From positions 1 through 13,001 of the forward strand of contig JACQAF010000171.1 in the NCBI GenBank assembly GCA_016195145.1: a stretch of DNA of 13,001 nt, written 5' to 3'. Below, in pieces: positions 6,473-13,001 of this stretch. Source of the DNA: Rhodospirillales bacterium. Lineage in GTDB: Bacteria; Pseudomonadota; Alphaproteobacteria; CACIAM-22H2. The notes below the pieces were generated by a model, which was not told the origin of the DNA, searched no databases, and saw only the letters and a list, made by a program, of their open reading frames with translations. The position numbers and the translations under genes were made by a program. Every line of letters starts with the position of its first letter. Within the stretch, counting starts at the first letter, position 1.

Positions 6473-6994
6473 TCAGCCTGGGGGCGCGGCGACGCGCGCG
6501 GACAGCGCGGCGACGCGCCGGGCCAGCGCCTCGATCGCCGCCGCCACTTCGTCCTCGCCGGCGCGGCTCGTTTTGGCCGCCGCCTCGGCAGCCTCGGCTT
6601 TTGCCCGCAGCGCCGTCAGCTCTTCCATCGCCTTGAAACAGGCGGCGCGCGCCTCTTCGATCTCGCTCCGCGCCGCGTCGCGCTCTTTTTCCGCCGCGAT
6701 GCAGGCTTCTTCGGCCTCGCGTACCGTCTTGGGATCGGGCATCTCGGTGATCGTCTGCGCCGCCCGCAGCTCCTGCAATTCGTCGTAAGCATCGGCAAGC
6801 TCGTCGGCGATCACCAGGCCCGCCATCACCAGGAGGCGGCTGTCGCTCATCTGCGCGGCCGGGCCCGCCTCGTCGGCGATCTCCGTGACCTTGGTGTCGA
6901 GATAGGCCGCGAGCTTGGCGAGATGGGTCTCCTGCCCGTCCTCGCAGGCGACCTGGTAGGTGCGATTGTGGATCTTGACCGTGACCTGCGCCAT
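6473..6994 (-). CDS. zapA: ZapA, Z-ring-associated cell division protein
   Basis: 173-residue ZapA, which cross-links FtsZ filaments at mid-cell. The N-terminal domain (residues 1-78) is typical: MAQVTVKIHNRTYQVACEDG, then HLAKLAAYLDTKVTEI and SDSRLLVMAGLVIADEL. After it comes a long charged helical tail (about 88-170, rich in Ala, Glu and Arg) that looks like an extended coiled coil. E. coli ZapA is about 109 residues, so this form is longer, as is common in alphaproteobacteria. The start is an ATG at 6994 with AGGGTAGGGA upstream; the frame stays open further upstream but without ZapA-like sequence. It lies 8 nt after a small coiled-coil gene and just before the 6S RNA promoter. Confidence 0.92.
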   Translation of the reverse strand: MAQVTVKIHNRTYQVACEDGQETHLAKLAAYLDTKVTEIADEAGPAAQMSDSRLLVMAGLVIADELADAYDELQELRAAQTITEMPDPKTVREAEEACIAAEKERDAARSEIEEARAACFKAMEELTALRAKAEAAEAAAKTSRAGEDEVAAAIEALARRVAALSARVAAPPG

Positions 6995-7002
6995 GCGTGT
7001 CC

Positions 7003-7290
7003 CTACCCTGCCAGCGCGCCGCGCAGCCGGGTGATCGCCGCATCGAGCCGCCCGGCGACGGTGTCGGCGGCCGTGTCCAGCGCGGCGTTGTCGCGTCGCA
7101 GGGCCTCGATCTCGGCCCGCAACGCCGCCGTCTCGCACGCATGCGCGGTGGCGGCGTCCGCCAATTCGGTCTTGATCGCGTCCTGTTCGTGCCCGCGATC
7201 GACTGCAACGGCCCCTTGCGCGCGCATTGCGTCGTCGAGCTGGCCGACCGCTGCTTCAAGTTGTCGCATCGCGTCCGTCAACCGGGACAT
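7003..7290 (-). CDS. small coiled-coil protein upstream of zapA (DUF4164-like)
   Basis: 95-residue protein made almost entirely of predicted coiled coil: MSRLTDAMRQLEAAVGQLDDA, then heptad-like runs around TAALRAEIEALRRDNAALD (about residues 54-72) and VAGRLDAAITRLRGAL. There is no signal peptide and no membrane segment. Small proteins of this kind (DUF4164-type, as I recall) often precede zapA in alphaproteobacteria. Its size, all-helical nature and place beside zapA suggest a cell-division role similar to ZapB, but no sequence feature proves it. The ATG at 7290 has GAGG 8 nt upstream. It is the first gene of the operon reading leftwards. Confidence 0.8.
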   Translation of the reverse strand: MSRLTDAMRQLEAAVGQLDDAMRAQGAVAVDRGHEQDAIKTELADAATAHACETAALRAEIEALRRDNAALDTAADTVAGRLDAAITRLRGALAG

Positions 7291-7526
7291 GCCGATACCT
7301 CGTTGTTATCGTTGTCGTCCGTTTCTTGAACTTAGGTGCTCGTCGACCGTGTACGAACCTATTCGAATCATAAGCCGCGACATTGCGGGCCGTCAAATTT
7401 ACCGCATCGCGACGAGCGCAAAGACCCCCCAAAGGCTAAGGTTGACGGCAAGGGCGCGCGAACGGCATGTTCGGCCGATCGCGCGGTATCGCCGCTGTCG
7501 ATTTCTTGTGAACCGATAGGGATCGT
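7291..7526. other. divergent intergenic region between the zapA operon and transketolase
   Basis: 236 nt with no gene. It carries a good minus-strand promoter (7367-7396) for the coiled-coil/zapA unit. On the plus strand TTGACG at 7442-7447 could be a -35 box for transketolase, but the hexamer 17 nt on (GCATGT) is a poor -10, so no promoter is called in that direction. No clear operator-type palindrome was recognised. Confidence 0.5.
7367..7396 (-). promoter_or_regulatory. sigma70-type promoter for the coiled-coil/zapA operon
   Basis: Minus-strand TTGACG (7396-7391) and TATGAT (7372-7367) each match consensus at five of six bases and are separated by 18 nt. Transcription would begin near 7360, giving a leader of about 70 nt before the ATG at 7290. 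Confidence 0.6.
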
Positions 7527-9566
7527 ATGAGCGCCACAGCCACAGATTTCAAACCCCTTTCCGGTTCCGAAGTGTTGTCTGACCGGCAGAGTGCGGAGCA
7601 TGCGGGGCTGGCGAACGCGATCCGGGCGCTGGCGATGGACGCGGTGGAGGGGGCGAAGTCTGGGCATCCGGGGATGCCGATGGGGATGGCGGACGTGGCG
7701 ACGGTGCTGTTCGGGCGCTATCTGAAGTTCGACGCGGGCGCGCCGGAGTGGGCGGACCGGGACCGGTTCGTGCTGTCGGCGGGGCATGGGTCGATGCTGC
7801 TTTATGGGCTGCTGTATCTGACCGGGTATCCGGGGATGACGGTGGCGGAGCTGCGGCGGTTCCGGCAGCTGGGCTCGCGCACGCCGGGGCATCCGGAATA
7901 CGGGCACACGGTGGGGGTGGAGACGACGACCGGGCCGCTGGGCCAGGGGCTGGCGAACGCGGTGGGGATGGCGCTGGCGGAGCGGCTGCTGGCGGCGCGC
8001 TACGGGGCGGAAGCGGTGGACCACTATACGTACGTGCTGGCCGGGGACGGATGCCTGATGGAGGGGATCAGCCACGAGGCGATCTCGCTGGCCGGGCATC
8101 TGGGGCTGAGCAAGCTGATCGTGCTGTTCGACGACAACCGGATCACGATCGACGGGCCGACGGATCTGTCGGTGTCGGACGACCAGGTGGCGCGGTTCAA
8201 GGCCTGCGGGTGGAACGCGGTGCGGGTGGACGGGCACGACCCGGAGGCGGTGGCGGGAGCGATCGAGGCGGCGCGGGCGGGCGAGCGGCCGACGCTGATC
8301 GCCTGCCGGACGACGATCGCTTACGGGGCGCCGACCAAGGCGGGGACGGCGGCCTCGCACGGGGCGCCGTTGGGGGCGAACGAGATTGCCGGGACGCGGG
8401 CGCGGCTGGGGTGGACGGCGGCGCCGTTCGAGGTGCCGGAAGAGATACTGGCCCGCTGGCGGGCGATGGGGGCGCGGGGGGCGAAGGCGCGGGCGGCGTG
8501 GCAGCGGCGGGTGGCCGGGCTGCCGGCCGAACGGCGGGCGGAGTTCCGGCGCATCCAGGACGGCAAGCTGCCGGCGGACTGGCTGGCGGCGGTGGCGGGG
8601 CTGAAGGCCAAGCTGATCGCCGAGGCGCCGACGGTGGCGACGCGGGTGGCCTCGCAGCGCTGCCTCGACGTGCTGGCCGAGGCGATCCCGGAGCTGGTGG
8701 GCGGCTCGGCCGACCTCACGGGCTCGAACAACACCAGGGCGAAGAGCCAGGAGCCGGTGGAGCGCGGGTCGTTCGCCGGGCGGTACATCCATTACGGGGT
8801 GCGCGAGCACGCGATGGCGGCGGCGATGAACGGGCTGGCGCTGCACGGCGGGATCGTGCCCTACGGGGGGACGTTCCTGGCGTTTGCCGATTACTGCCGG
8901 CCGTCGATCCGGCTGGCGGCGTTGATGGGGCTGCGGGTGGTGTTCGTGATGACCCACGATTCGATCGGGCTGGGGGAAGACGGGCCGACGCACCAGCCGG
9001 TGGAGCATCTGGCGAGCCTGCGGGCGATCCCCAACCTGGCGGTGATGCGGCCTGGGGATGCGGTGGAGACGCTGGAGTGCTGGGCGGCGGCGCTGGCGCG
9101 CCGGGAGGGGCCGACGGTGCTGGCGCTGAGCCGGCAGAATCTGCCGGCGCTGCGGCGGGCGGCGGGGGAGGAGAATTTATGCGCCCGCGGCGGCTATGTG
9201 CTGGCCGAGGCGGCGGGCGAGCGGCGGGCGACGCTGCTGGCCAGCGGCTCGGAGGTGCAACTGGCGATGCAGGCGCGCGCGATGCTGGCGGCGGAGGGGA
9301 TCGCGACGGCGGTGGTGTCGCTGCCGTGCTGGGAGCTGTTCGAGCGCCAGACGGCGGCCTATCGCCGGCGGGTGCTCGGCCCGGCGCGCGGCGCGCGGGT
9401 GGCGGTCGAGGCCGGGATCGCGATGGGCTGGGAGCGCTATCTCGGCCCCAAGGGCGGCTTCGTCGGCATGACCGGCTTCGGCGCCTCCGCCCCCGCCCCA
9501 GACCTCTTCGCCCACTTCGCCATCGCACCCGACACCATCGTCGCCGCCGTCAGGAAGAGGGTTTAA
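7527..9566 (+). CDS. tkt: transketolase
   Basis: 679-residue thiamine-diphosphate enzyme that moves two-carbon ketol units between sugar phosphates in the pentose-phosphate and Calvin pathways. Visible motifs: SGHPGMPMG (45-53), AGHGSMLLY (85-93), the ThDP/metal motif GDGCLMEGISHEA (173-185) ending at DDNRITIDG (202-210), the catalytic Glu428 in YGVREHAMAAAMNG, and HDSIGLGEDGPTHQP (477-491). Length and domain order are normal and the gene is intact. The ATG at 7527 has AGGGA close upstream. The codon choice is odd: from about 7600 to 9400 Gly is largely GGG, Ala GCG and Arg CGG, unlike every neighbour, and it returns to GGC/GCC near 9430. Fructose-bisphosphate aldolase follows after 57 nt, so the two probably form one unit. 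Confidence 0.96.
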   Translation: MSATATDFKPLSGSEVLSDRQSAEHAGLANAIRALAMDAVEGAKSGHPGMPMGMADVATVLFGRYLKFDAGAPEWADRDRFVLSAGHGSMLLYGLLYLTGYPGMTVAELRRFRQLGSRTPGHPEYGHTVGVETTTGPLGQGLANAVGMALAERLLAARYGAEAVDHYTYVLAGDGCLMEGISHEAISLAGHLGLSKLIVLFDDNRITIDGPTDLSVSDDQVARFKACGWNAVRVDGHDPEAVAGAIEAARAGERPTLIACRTTIAYGAPTKAGTAASHGAPLGANEIAGTRARLGWTAAPFEVPEEILARWRAMGARGAKARAAWQRRVAGLPAERRAEFRRIQDGKLPADWLAAVAGLKAKLIAEAPTVATRVASQRCLDVLAEAIPELVGGSADLTGSNNTRAKSQEPVERGSFAGRYIHYGVREHAMAAAMNGLALHGGIVPYGGTFLAFADYCRPSIRLAALMGLRVVFVMTHDSIGLGEDGPTHQPVEHLASLRAIPNLAVMRPGDAVETLECWAAALARREGPTVLALSRQNLPALRRAAGEENLCARGGYVLAEAAGERRATLLASGSEVQLAMQARAMLAAEGIATAVVSLPCWELFERQTAAYRRRVLGPARGARVAVEAGIAMGWERYLGPKGGFVGMTGFGASAPAPDLFAHFAIAPDTIVAAVRKRV

Positions 9567-9623
9567 GCTAGGTCGATGGCGCGCCGGGTTATTGGCTGGA
9601 CTATTGTTTGAAGGAGAGGAACC

Positions 9624-10688
9624 GTGGCCCTTATATCATTGCGACAGCTTCTCGATCACGCGGCCGAGCACGAATACGGAATTCCGGCGTTCAACGTCAA
9701 CAATATGGAGCAGGTGCAGGCGATCATGCGCGCCGCCAAGGCCAAGGACGCGCCGGTCATCCTCCAGGCCAGCCGCGGCGCCCGCTCCTATGCCGGCGAT
9801 ATCTTCGTCCGTCATCTCGTCGAGGCGGCGGTCGAATCCTATCCCGAGATACCCATCTGCATGCATCAGGATCATGGCAACGAAGCCGGCACCTGCCTGT
9901 CGGCGATCACCAACGGCTTCACCTCGGTGATGATGGACGGCTCGCTGCTCGCCGACGCCAAGACCCCGGCGCCCTATGACTACAATGCCGACGTCACCGC
10001 CAAGGTGAGCGACGTAGCCCATATGGTGGGCGTGTCGGTCGAGGGCGAGCTCGGCTGCTTGGGCTCGCTTGAAACCGGCATGGGCGACAAGGAGGACGGC
10101 CACGGCGCCGAGGGCGTGCTGTCGCACGACCAGTTGCTGACCGACCCCGATCAGGCGGTCGATTTCGTGCGCCGGACCAGGGTCGATGCGCTGGCGGTGG
10201 CGATGGGCACCTCGCACGGCGCCTATAAATTCTCCCGCCGCCCGACCGGCGATATCCTGGCGATGAACGTGGTCAAGGAAATCCACCGCCGCCTGCCCAA
10301 CACCCATCTGGTGATGCACGGCTCGTCATCGGTTCCCCAGGACCTTCAGGACATGATTAACGCCCATGGCGGCGAGATGCCGCAAACTTGGGGCGTGCCG
10401 GTCGAGGAGATCGTCGCCGGCATCAAGCACGGCGTGCGCAAGATCAACATCGACACCGATTGCCGGATGGCGATCACCGCCCAGTTCCGCAAGGTGGCGC
10501 AGGAAAAGAAAGCCGAGTTCGATCCGCGCGCCTTCCTCAAGCCGGCTACCGCCGCGATGCAGAAGATCTGCGAGGAACGCTACGAACAGTTCGGCACTGC
10601 GGGCAAGGCCTCGAAGATCAAGGTGGTCGCGCTGGCCGATATGGCGTCCCGTTACCGCGCCGGAAGCCTCGACCCAAGAATTAACTGA
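9624..10688 (+). CDS. fba: class II fructose-1,6-bisphosphate aldolase, Calvin-cycle subtype
   Basis: 354-residue zinc-dependent aldolase that splits or forms fructose-1,6-bisphosphate (glycolysis, gluconeogenesis, Calvin cycle). Motifs: IPAFNVNNMEQ (20-30), HQDHGNEAGT (81-90), SVEGELGCLG (138-147), GTSHGAYKF (195-203), MHGSSSVPQD (231-240) and KINIDTDCRMA. Expected zinc ligands His84, His198 and His232 are present. The long insert LETGMGDKEDGHGAEG is typical of the CbbA-like subgroup. The start is GTG at 9624, supported by the strong ribosome site AAGGAGAGG at 9611-9619. It lies downstream of transketolase in the same direction. In related bacteria gap and pgk often sit between these two; here they do not. 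Calvin-type naming does not by itself show CO2 fixation. Confidence 0.95.
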   Translation: MALISLRQLLDHAAEHEYGIPAFNVNNMEQVQAIMRAAKAKDAPVILQASRGARSYAGDIFVRHLVEAAVESYPEIPICMHQDHGNEAGTCLSAITNGFTSVMMDGSLLADAKTPAPYDYNADVTAKVSDVAHMVGVSVEGELGCLGSLETGMGDKEDGHGAEGVLSHDQLLTDPDQAVDFVRRTRVDALAVAMGTSHGAYKFSRRPTGDILAMNVVKEIHRRLPNTHLVMHGSSSVPQDLQDMINAHGGEMPQTWGVPVEEIVAGIKHGVRKINIDTDCRMAITAQFRKVAQEKKAEFDPRAFLKPATAAMQKICEERYEQFGTAGKASKIKVVALADMASRYRAGSLDPRIN

Positions 10689-10745
10689 CGGCGCGACGAG
10701 ATCGTTACATCTGGAACCGTTTACGTTCGCGGCAAACCTCGCCGT

Positions 10746-10778
10746 GGGCGCGGAGTCGGCCGCGCCGCCCGTATTTTT
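10746..10778 (+). terminator. possible intrinsic terminator after the aldolase gene
   Basis: GGCGCGG (10747-10753) pairs perfectly with CCGCGCC (10760-10766) across a 6-nt loop, followed after 7 nt by five T residues (10774-10778). The T run is short and set back from the stem, so efficiency is doubtful. Confidence 0.45.
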
Positions 10779-10784
10779 CCCTCA

Positions 10785-10813
10785 TTGCAATCGCCGCAGG
10801 TTTCCATTATATC
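10785..10813 (+). promoter_or_regulatory. candidate promoter of the ABC transporter operon
   Basis: TTGCAA (10785-10790) and TATATC (10808-10813) are separated by 17 nt. Transcription would begin near 10820, giving a leader of about 95 nt that contains the 14-bp direct repeat. It follows directly on the candidate terminator. Confidence 0.5.
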
Positions 10814-10870
10814 GCGGCTCAAATAACGCCAGTCATAATCGGATCGTAAGGTCCGGTGACATGGCTCAAT

Positions 10871-10900
10871 AATAATATAACGAATCAATAATATAACGAA
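10871..10900 (+). repeat. 14-bp direct repeat upstream of the solute-binding protein
   Basis: AATAATATAACGAA occurs at 10871-10884 and again, identically, at 10887-10900, with TC between, giving a 16-nt period. It ends one base before the ribosome site. Each copy includes TATAAC, similar to a -10 box. It could be a tandem operator, a duplicated promoter element or a simple slippage duplication. Confidence 0.75.
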
Positions 10901-10913
10901 CGGGGAGAAGGCC

Positions 10914-12266
10914 ATGATTTACGCCGCACAGATTATTCGGCACACCATCCTTGCGACGGCTGTCGCTGCCAGCATCGCGGCCTTACCGGCTGCTTTCGCT
11001 CAGGGACTTGAGGAGCGTGCCGTCATCATCACATCTTTTCCGCGCGACGTAACGACGCCGCTGGTGCAAGCCTTCGAACGTCGCCATCCCGGCACCAAGA
11101 TCGAGATTCAGAGTCGCGGCACCACTGCGGCCGTGGCCTTTGTCCGTGAAACGCGGTCGAGCCCGCCCGACATGTTCTGGGCCTCGGCCCCCGATGCCTT
11201 CGAGGTGCTGAAGAAGGACAAGCTTCTTGCCCCGTATCGTTCGACGCAGCCGGGTATCCCCGAGCGCATCGGTCCCTATCCGATCAACGATCCCGAAGGG
11301 TTCTATTCGGGCTTCGCCGCCTCGGGATACGGGATCATGTACAACACGCGCTATATGCGGGCCAACAACCTGCCGCTGCCCACGGAATGGGACGATCTGA
11401 AGAAGCCGGTCTATTTCGGCCATGTCGGTATTTCCGCGCCGTCGCGTTCGGGCACCACGCACCTGACGATCGAAACGATCCTGCAAGGCGAGGGTTGGGA
11501 AAAAGGTTGGGCGACGTTGCTGGAAATCAGCGGCAATCTCGCTTCGGTTTCCGACCGTTCGTTCGGCGTGCCGGATGCGGTCAATAGCGGTCAGTACGGC
11601 GTCGGCATTGTCATCGACTTCTTCGGCCTGTCGGCGAAGGCGAGCGGCTTCCCGGTCGAATTCGTCTACCCGAGCCTGACCACCATCGTACCGGCCAATA
11701 TTGCGGTCATTGCCGGCGGGAAGAGCCCGAAGGCATCGGCGGCCTTTATCGACTTCCTGCTTTCGACCGAAGGGCAGGAGGTTCTCCTCGATCCCAAGAT
11801 TCAGCGTCTGCCGGTGCGCCCCGACACCTACGCCAAGGCCCCAGCCGGATATCCCAATCCGTTCACCAACCCCTCGCTCGGCGCGCGGGTCAAATTCGAC
11901 GCCGACGTATCGGAAGTACGCTACGAACTGGTCAATTCCCTTTACGACCGGTTGATCACCTTCCGTCTCAAGGAGCTGAATGAGGCATGGAAGGCGATTC
12001 ATGCCGCCGAAGCGGCGCTGGCCAAGAAGCCGAATGCCGACAGCCAACGTGCGCTGGCCGAGGCGCGCAAGCTTGCCACTACGATTCCGGTCACCGACAA
12101 GGAGGCCAACGATCCGCAGATCGCCGGCGTCTTCCAGCCGGCGAAGAAAGACAAGCCGGCGCCGGTTCGCCAGGCGGAATTCGAGGAACGGTGGGACGCC
12201 TTCGCCAAGAAGAACTATGCCGATGCAAAGGTCAAAGCCGACCAGGCGCTAAGCCTCGCGCGCTGA
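10914..12266 (+). CDS. ABC transporter periplasmic solute-binding protein (family 1)
   Basis: 450-residue binding protein of an ABC importer. A signal peptide is clear: basic start, hydrophobic residues 11-28, likely cleavage after AFA at 29. The mature part starts with ERAVIITSFPRDVTTPLVQAF and continues with PPDMFWASAPDAFEVLK, YNTRYM...LPLPTEWDDL and QYGVGIVIDFF, the layout of family-1 binding proteins for iron(III), 2-aminoethylphosphonate or phosphoglycerate. The substrate cannot be told from sequence. The C-terminal portion (about residues 345-450) is Ala/Lys/Glu-rich and helical, making the protein about 100 residues longer than common FbpA-type proteins of about 340. The ATG at 10914 has GGGGAGAAGG upstream. 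The permease gene follows after 62 nt. Confidence 0.88.
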   Translation: MIYAAQIIRHTILATAVAASIAALPAAFAQGLEERAVIITSFPRDVTTPLVQAFERRHPGTKIEIQSRGTTAAVAFVRETRSSPPDMFWASAPDAFEVLKKDKLLAPYRSTQPGIPERIGPYPINDPEGFYSGFAASGYGIMYNTRYMRANNLPLPTEWDDLKKPVYFGHVGISAPSRSGTTHLTIETILQGEGWEKGWATLLEISGNLASVSDRSFGVPDAVNSGQYGVGIVIDFFGLSAKASGFPVEFVYPSLTTIVPANIAVIAGGKSPKASAAFIDFLLSTEGQEVLLDPKIQRLPVRPDTYAKAPAGYPNPFTNPSLGARVKFDADVSEVRYELVNSLYDRLITFRLKELNEAWKAIHAAEAALAKKPNADSQRALAEARKLATTIPVTDKEANDPQIAGVFQPAKKDKPAPVRQAEFEERWDAFAKKNYADAKVKADQALSLAR

Positions 12267-12328
12267 CGAAAAGAAAAGCCAGCGGCGATCCGGTGTGGAC
12301 TGCCGCAGGATGAAACGGAATTGAGCGC

Positions 12329-13001
12329 GTGACAGACTTCACTATTGTTGCGAAACAGCCCGGTGCGCTGGCGTCGTGGCTACGGCAGGTTGCGACCAGT
12401 CCAGGGCAGCTTTTGGCGGCTCTGCTGGTCGCGGCGTTTCTGGTCGCCTTCCTGGTCGTGCCGGTTCTGCAAGTCACCTACGTCGCTTTCCGCGGCGGCG
12501 ACGGCTTCACTCTGGTCCATTTCCAGGATTTCTTCGCCACCTCGCTGTTCCGCGAGTCGTTCTATAACTCGTTCTACGTCGCGCTGATGTCGGTTATCTG
12601 GGCGACATTGCTGGCCGTGCCGCTGGCCTACATCATCTCGCGCTTCGAATTCGCTGGGGCCGGGCTGATCCAGACTTTGGGCGTCGTTCCGCTGGTCATG
12701 CCGCCCTTCGTCGGCGCGGTGGCGATGCAACTGGTATTCGGGCGCAACGGCTCGGTAAATTTGCTGCTTAACGACTGGTTCGGCGTGCGGATTCCGTTCA
12801 TGGACGGGCTCAACGGCGTGATTTTCGTCGAGGCGATCCATTATTTCCCTTTCATCCTGCTCAACGTGTCGGCGGCGCTCGCCAACATCGATTCGGCGAT
12901 GGAGGAATCGGCGCAGAATCTCGGCGCATCGGGCTGGACGCTGTTCCGCCGGATCGTCTTTCCGCTGGCGCTGCCCGGCTATGTCGCCGGCGCCTCGCTC
13001 G
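12329..13001 (+). CDS. ABC transporter permease, N-terminal part (cut by window edge)
   Basis: First 224 codons of a binding-protein-dependent ABC permease, reading VTDFTIVAKQPGALASW from a GTG start at 12329. The only in-frame stop upstream is TGA at 12311, so the start must lie here, although the ribosome site is weak. Membrane helices are visible at about residues 28-54, 82-104, 115-137 and 163-186. The cytoplasmic EAA loop that contacts the ATPase is at about 192-217 (MEESAQNLGASGWTLFRRIV, then FPLALPG). It resembles the FbpB/ThiP/PhnV type, in which two permease domains are often fused; whether that holds here lies beyond the edge. It pairs with the binding protein 62 nt upstream. The ATPase gene is not in the window. 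Confidence 0.9.
   Translation, partial: MTDFTIVAKQPGALASWLRQVATSPGQLLAALLVAAFLVAFLVVPVLQVTYVAFRGGDGFTLVHFQDFFATSLFRESFYNSFYVALMSVIWATLLAVPLAYIISRFEFAGAGLIQTLGVVPLVMPPFVGAVAMQLVFGRNGSVNLLLNDWFGVRIPFMDGLNGVIFVEAIHYFPFILLNVSAALANIDSAMEESAQNLGASGWTLFRRIVFPLALPGYVAGASL

Larger units (their letters stand above)
10689..10913 (+). other. intergenic region between aldolase and the ABC transporter
   Basis: 225 nt without a gene, becoming A/T-rich toward its right end. It contains a possible terminator (10746-10778), a promoter-like pair (10785-10813), a 14-bp direct repeat (10871-10900) and a strong ribosome site GGGGAGAAGG just before the next ATG. Confidence 0.6.

Noticed and set aside
6269..7519. 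416-codon plus-strand frame opposite 6S RNA, zapA and the coiled-coil gene
   Set aside because: Runs across an RNA gene and two supported coding genes on the other strand; no recognisable domain.
7368..9008. 546-codon open frame on the minus strand opposite transketolase
   Set aside because: It is an artefact of the GGG/GCG/CGG-rich codon use of tkt. The product is Arg/Pro/His-rich low-complexity sequence with no family features, and tkt itself has all its motifs.
7748..9571. 607-codon plus-strand frame overlapping transketolase
   Set aside because: Shifted frame of tkt, giving Gly/Ala/Arg-rich low-complexity sequence; same compositional cause.

Overview
The window is a GC-rich chromosomal stretch from an alphaproteobacterium, probably Rhodospirillales-like. 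This rests on the gene order yebC-ruvC-ruvA-ruvB-ybgC-tolQ-tolR-tolA, on the order coiled-coil protein-zapA-6S RNA-5-formyl-THF cyclo-ligase, and on the protein sequences. The placement is from remembered gene orders and motifs; no database search was run.

Minus strand, 1-4598: a tightly packed operon, with 4-bp start/stop overlaps between yebC, ruvC, ruvA and ruvB, reads from yebC down to tolA, which runs off the left edge. It joins Holliday-junction processing (RuvABC) to the Tol-Pal envelope system (YbgC, TolQ, TolR, TolA). Two genes here are broken as given. ruvB has lost about 185 nt carrying the Walker A loop and the Walker B aspartate, and yebC has lost about 120 nt from its middle. 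Both losses shift the reading frame, while ruvC, ruvA, ybgC, tolQ and tolR look intact. This pair of lesions is the most striking thing in the window. It may be real gene decay or an assembly error.

Minus strand, 4776-7290: a small coiled-coil protein and ZapA (cell division) are followed by a 6S RNA gene with its own recognisable promoter. After it come 5-formyltetrahydrofolate cyclo-ligase and a YmdB-type metallophosphoesterase. The 6S RNA/cyclo-ligase pairing is a widely conserved linkage.

Plus strand, 7527-10688: transketolase and a Calvin-type class II fructose-bisphosphate aldolase form a short carbon-metabolism unit. The transketolase has codon usage (GGG, GCG, CGG) unlike all its neighbours, changing abruptly near its 3' end.

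Plus strand, 10914-13001: a periplasmic solute-binding protein and the start of an ABC permease, the first two genes of an importer of unknown substrate (iron/phosphonate/phosphoglycerate-type family). A promoter-like site, a weak terminator and a 14-bp direct repeat lie in the gap before it.

No CRISPR array, tRNA, rRNA, insertion sequence or phage gene was seen. Apart from the two damaged genes, the window is largely housekeeping DNA.
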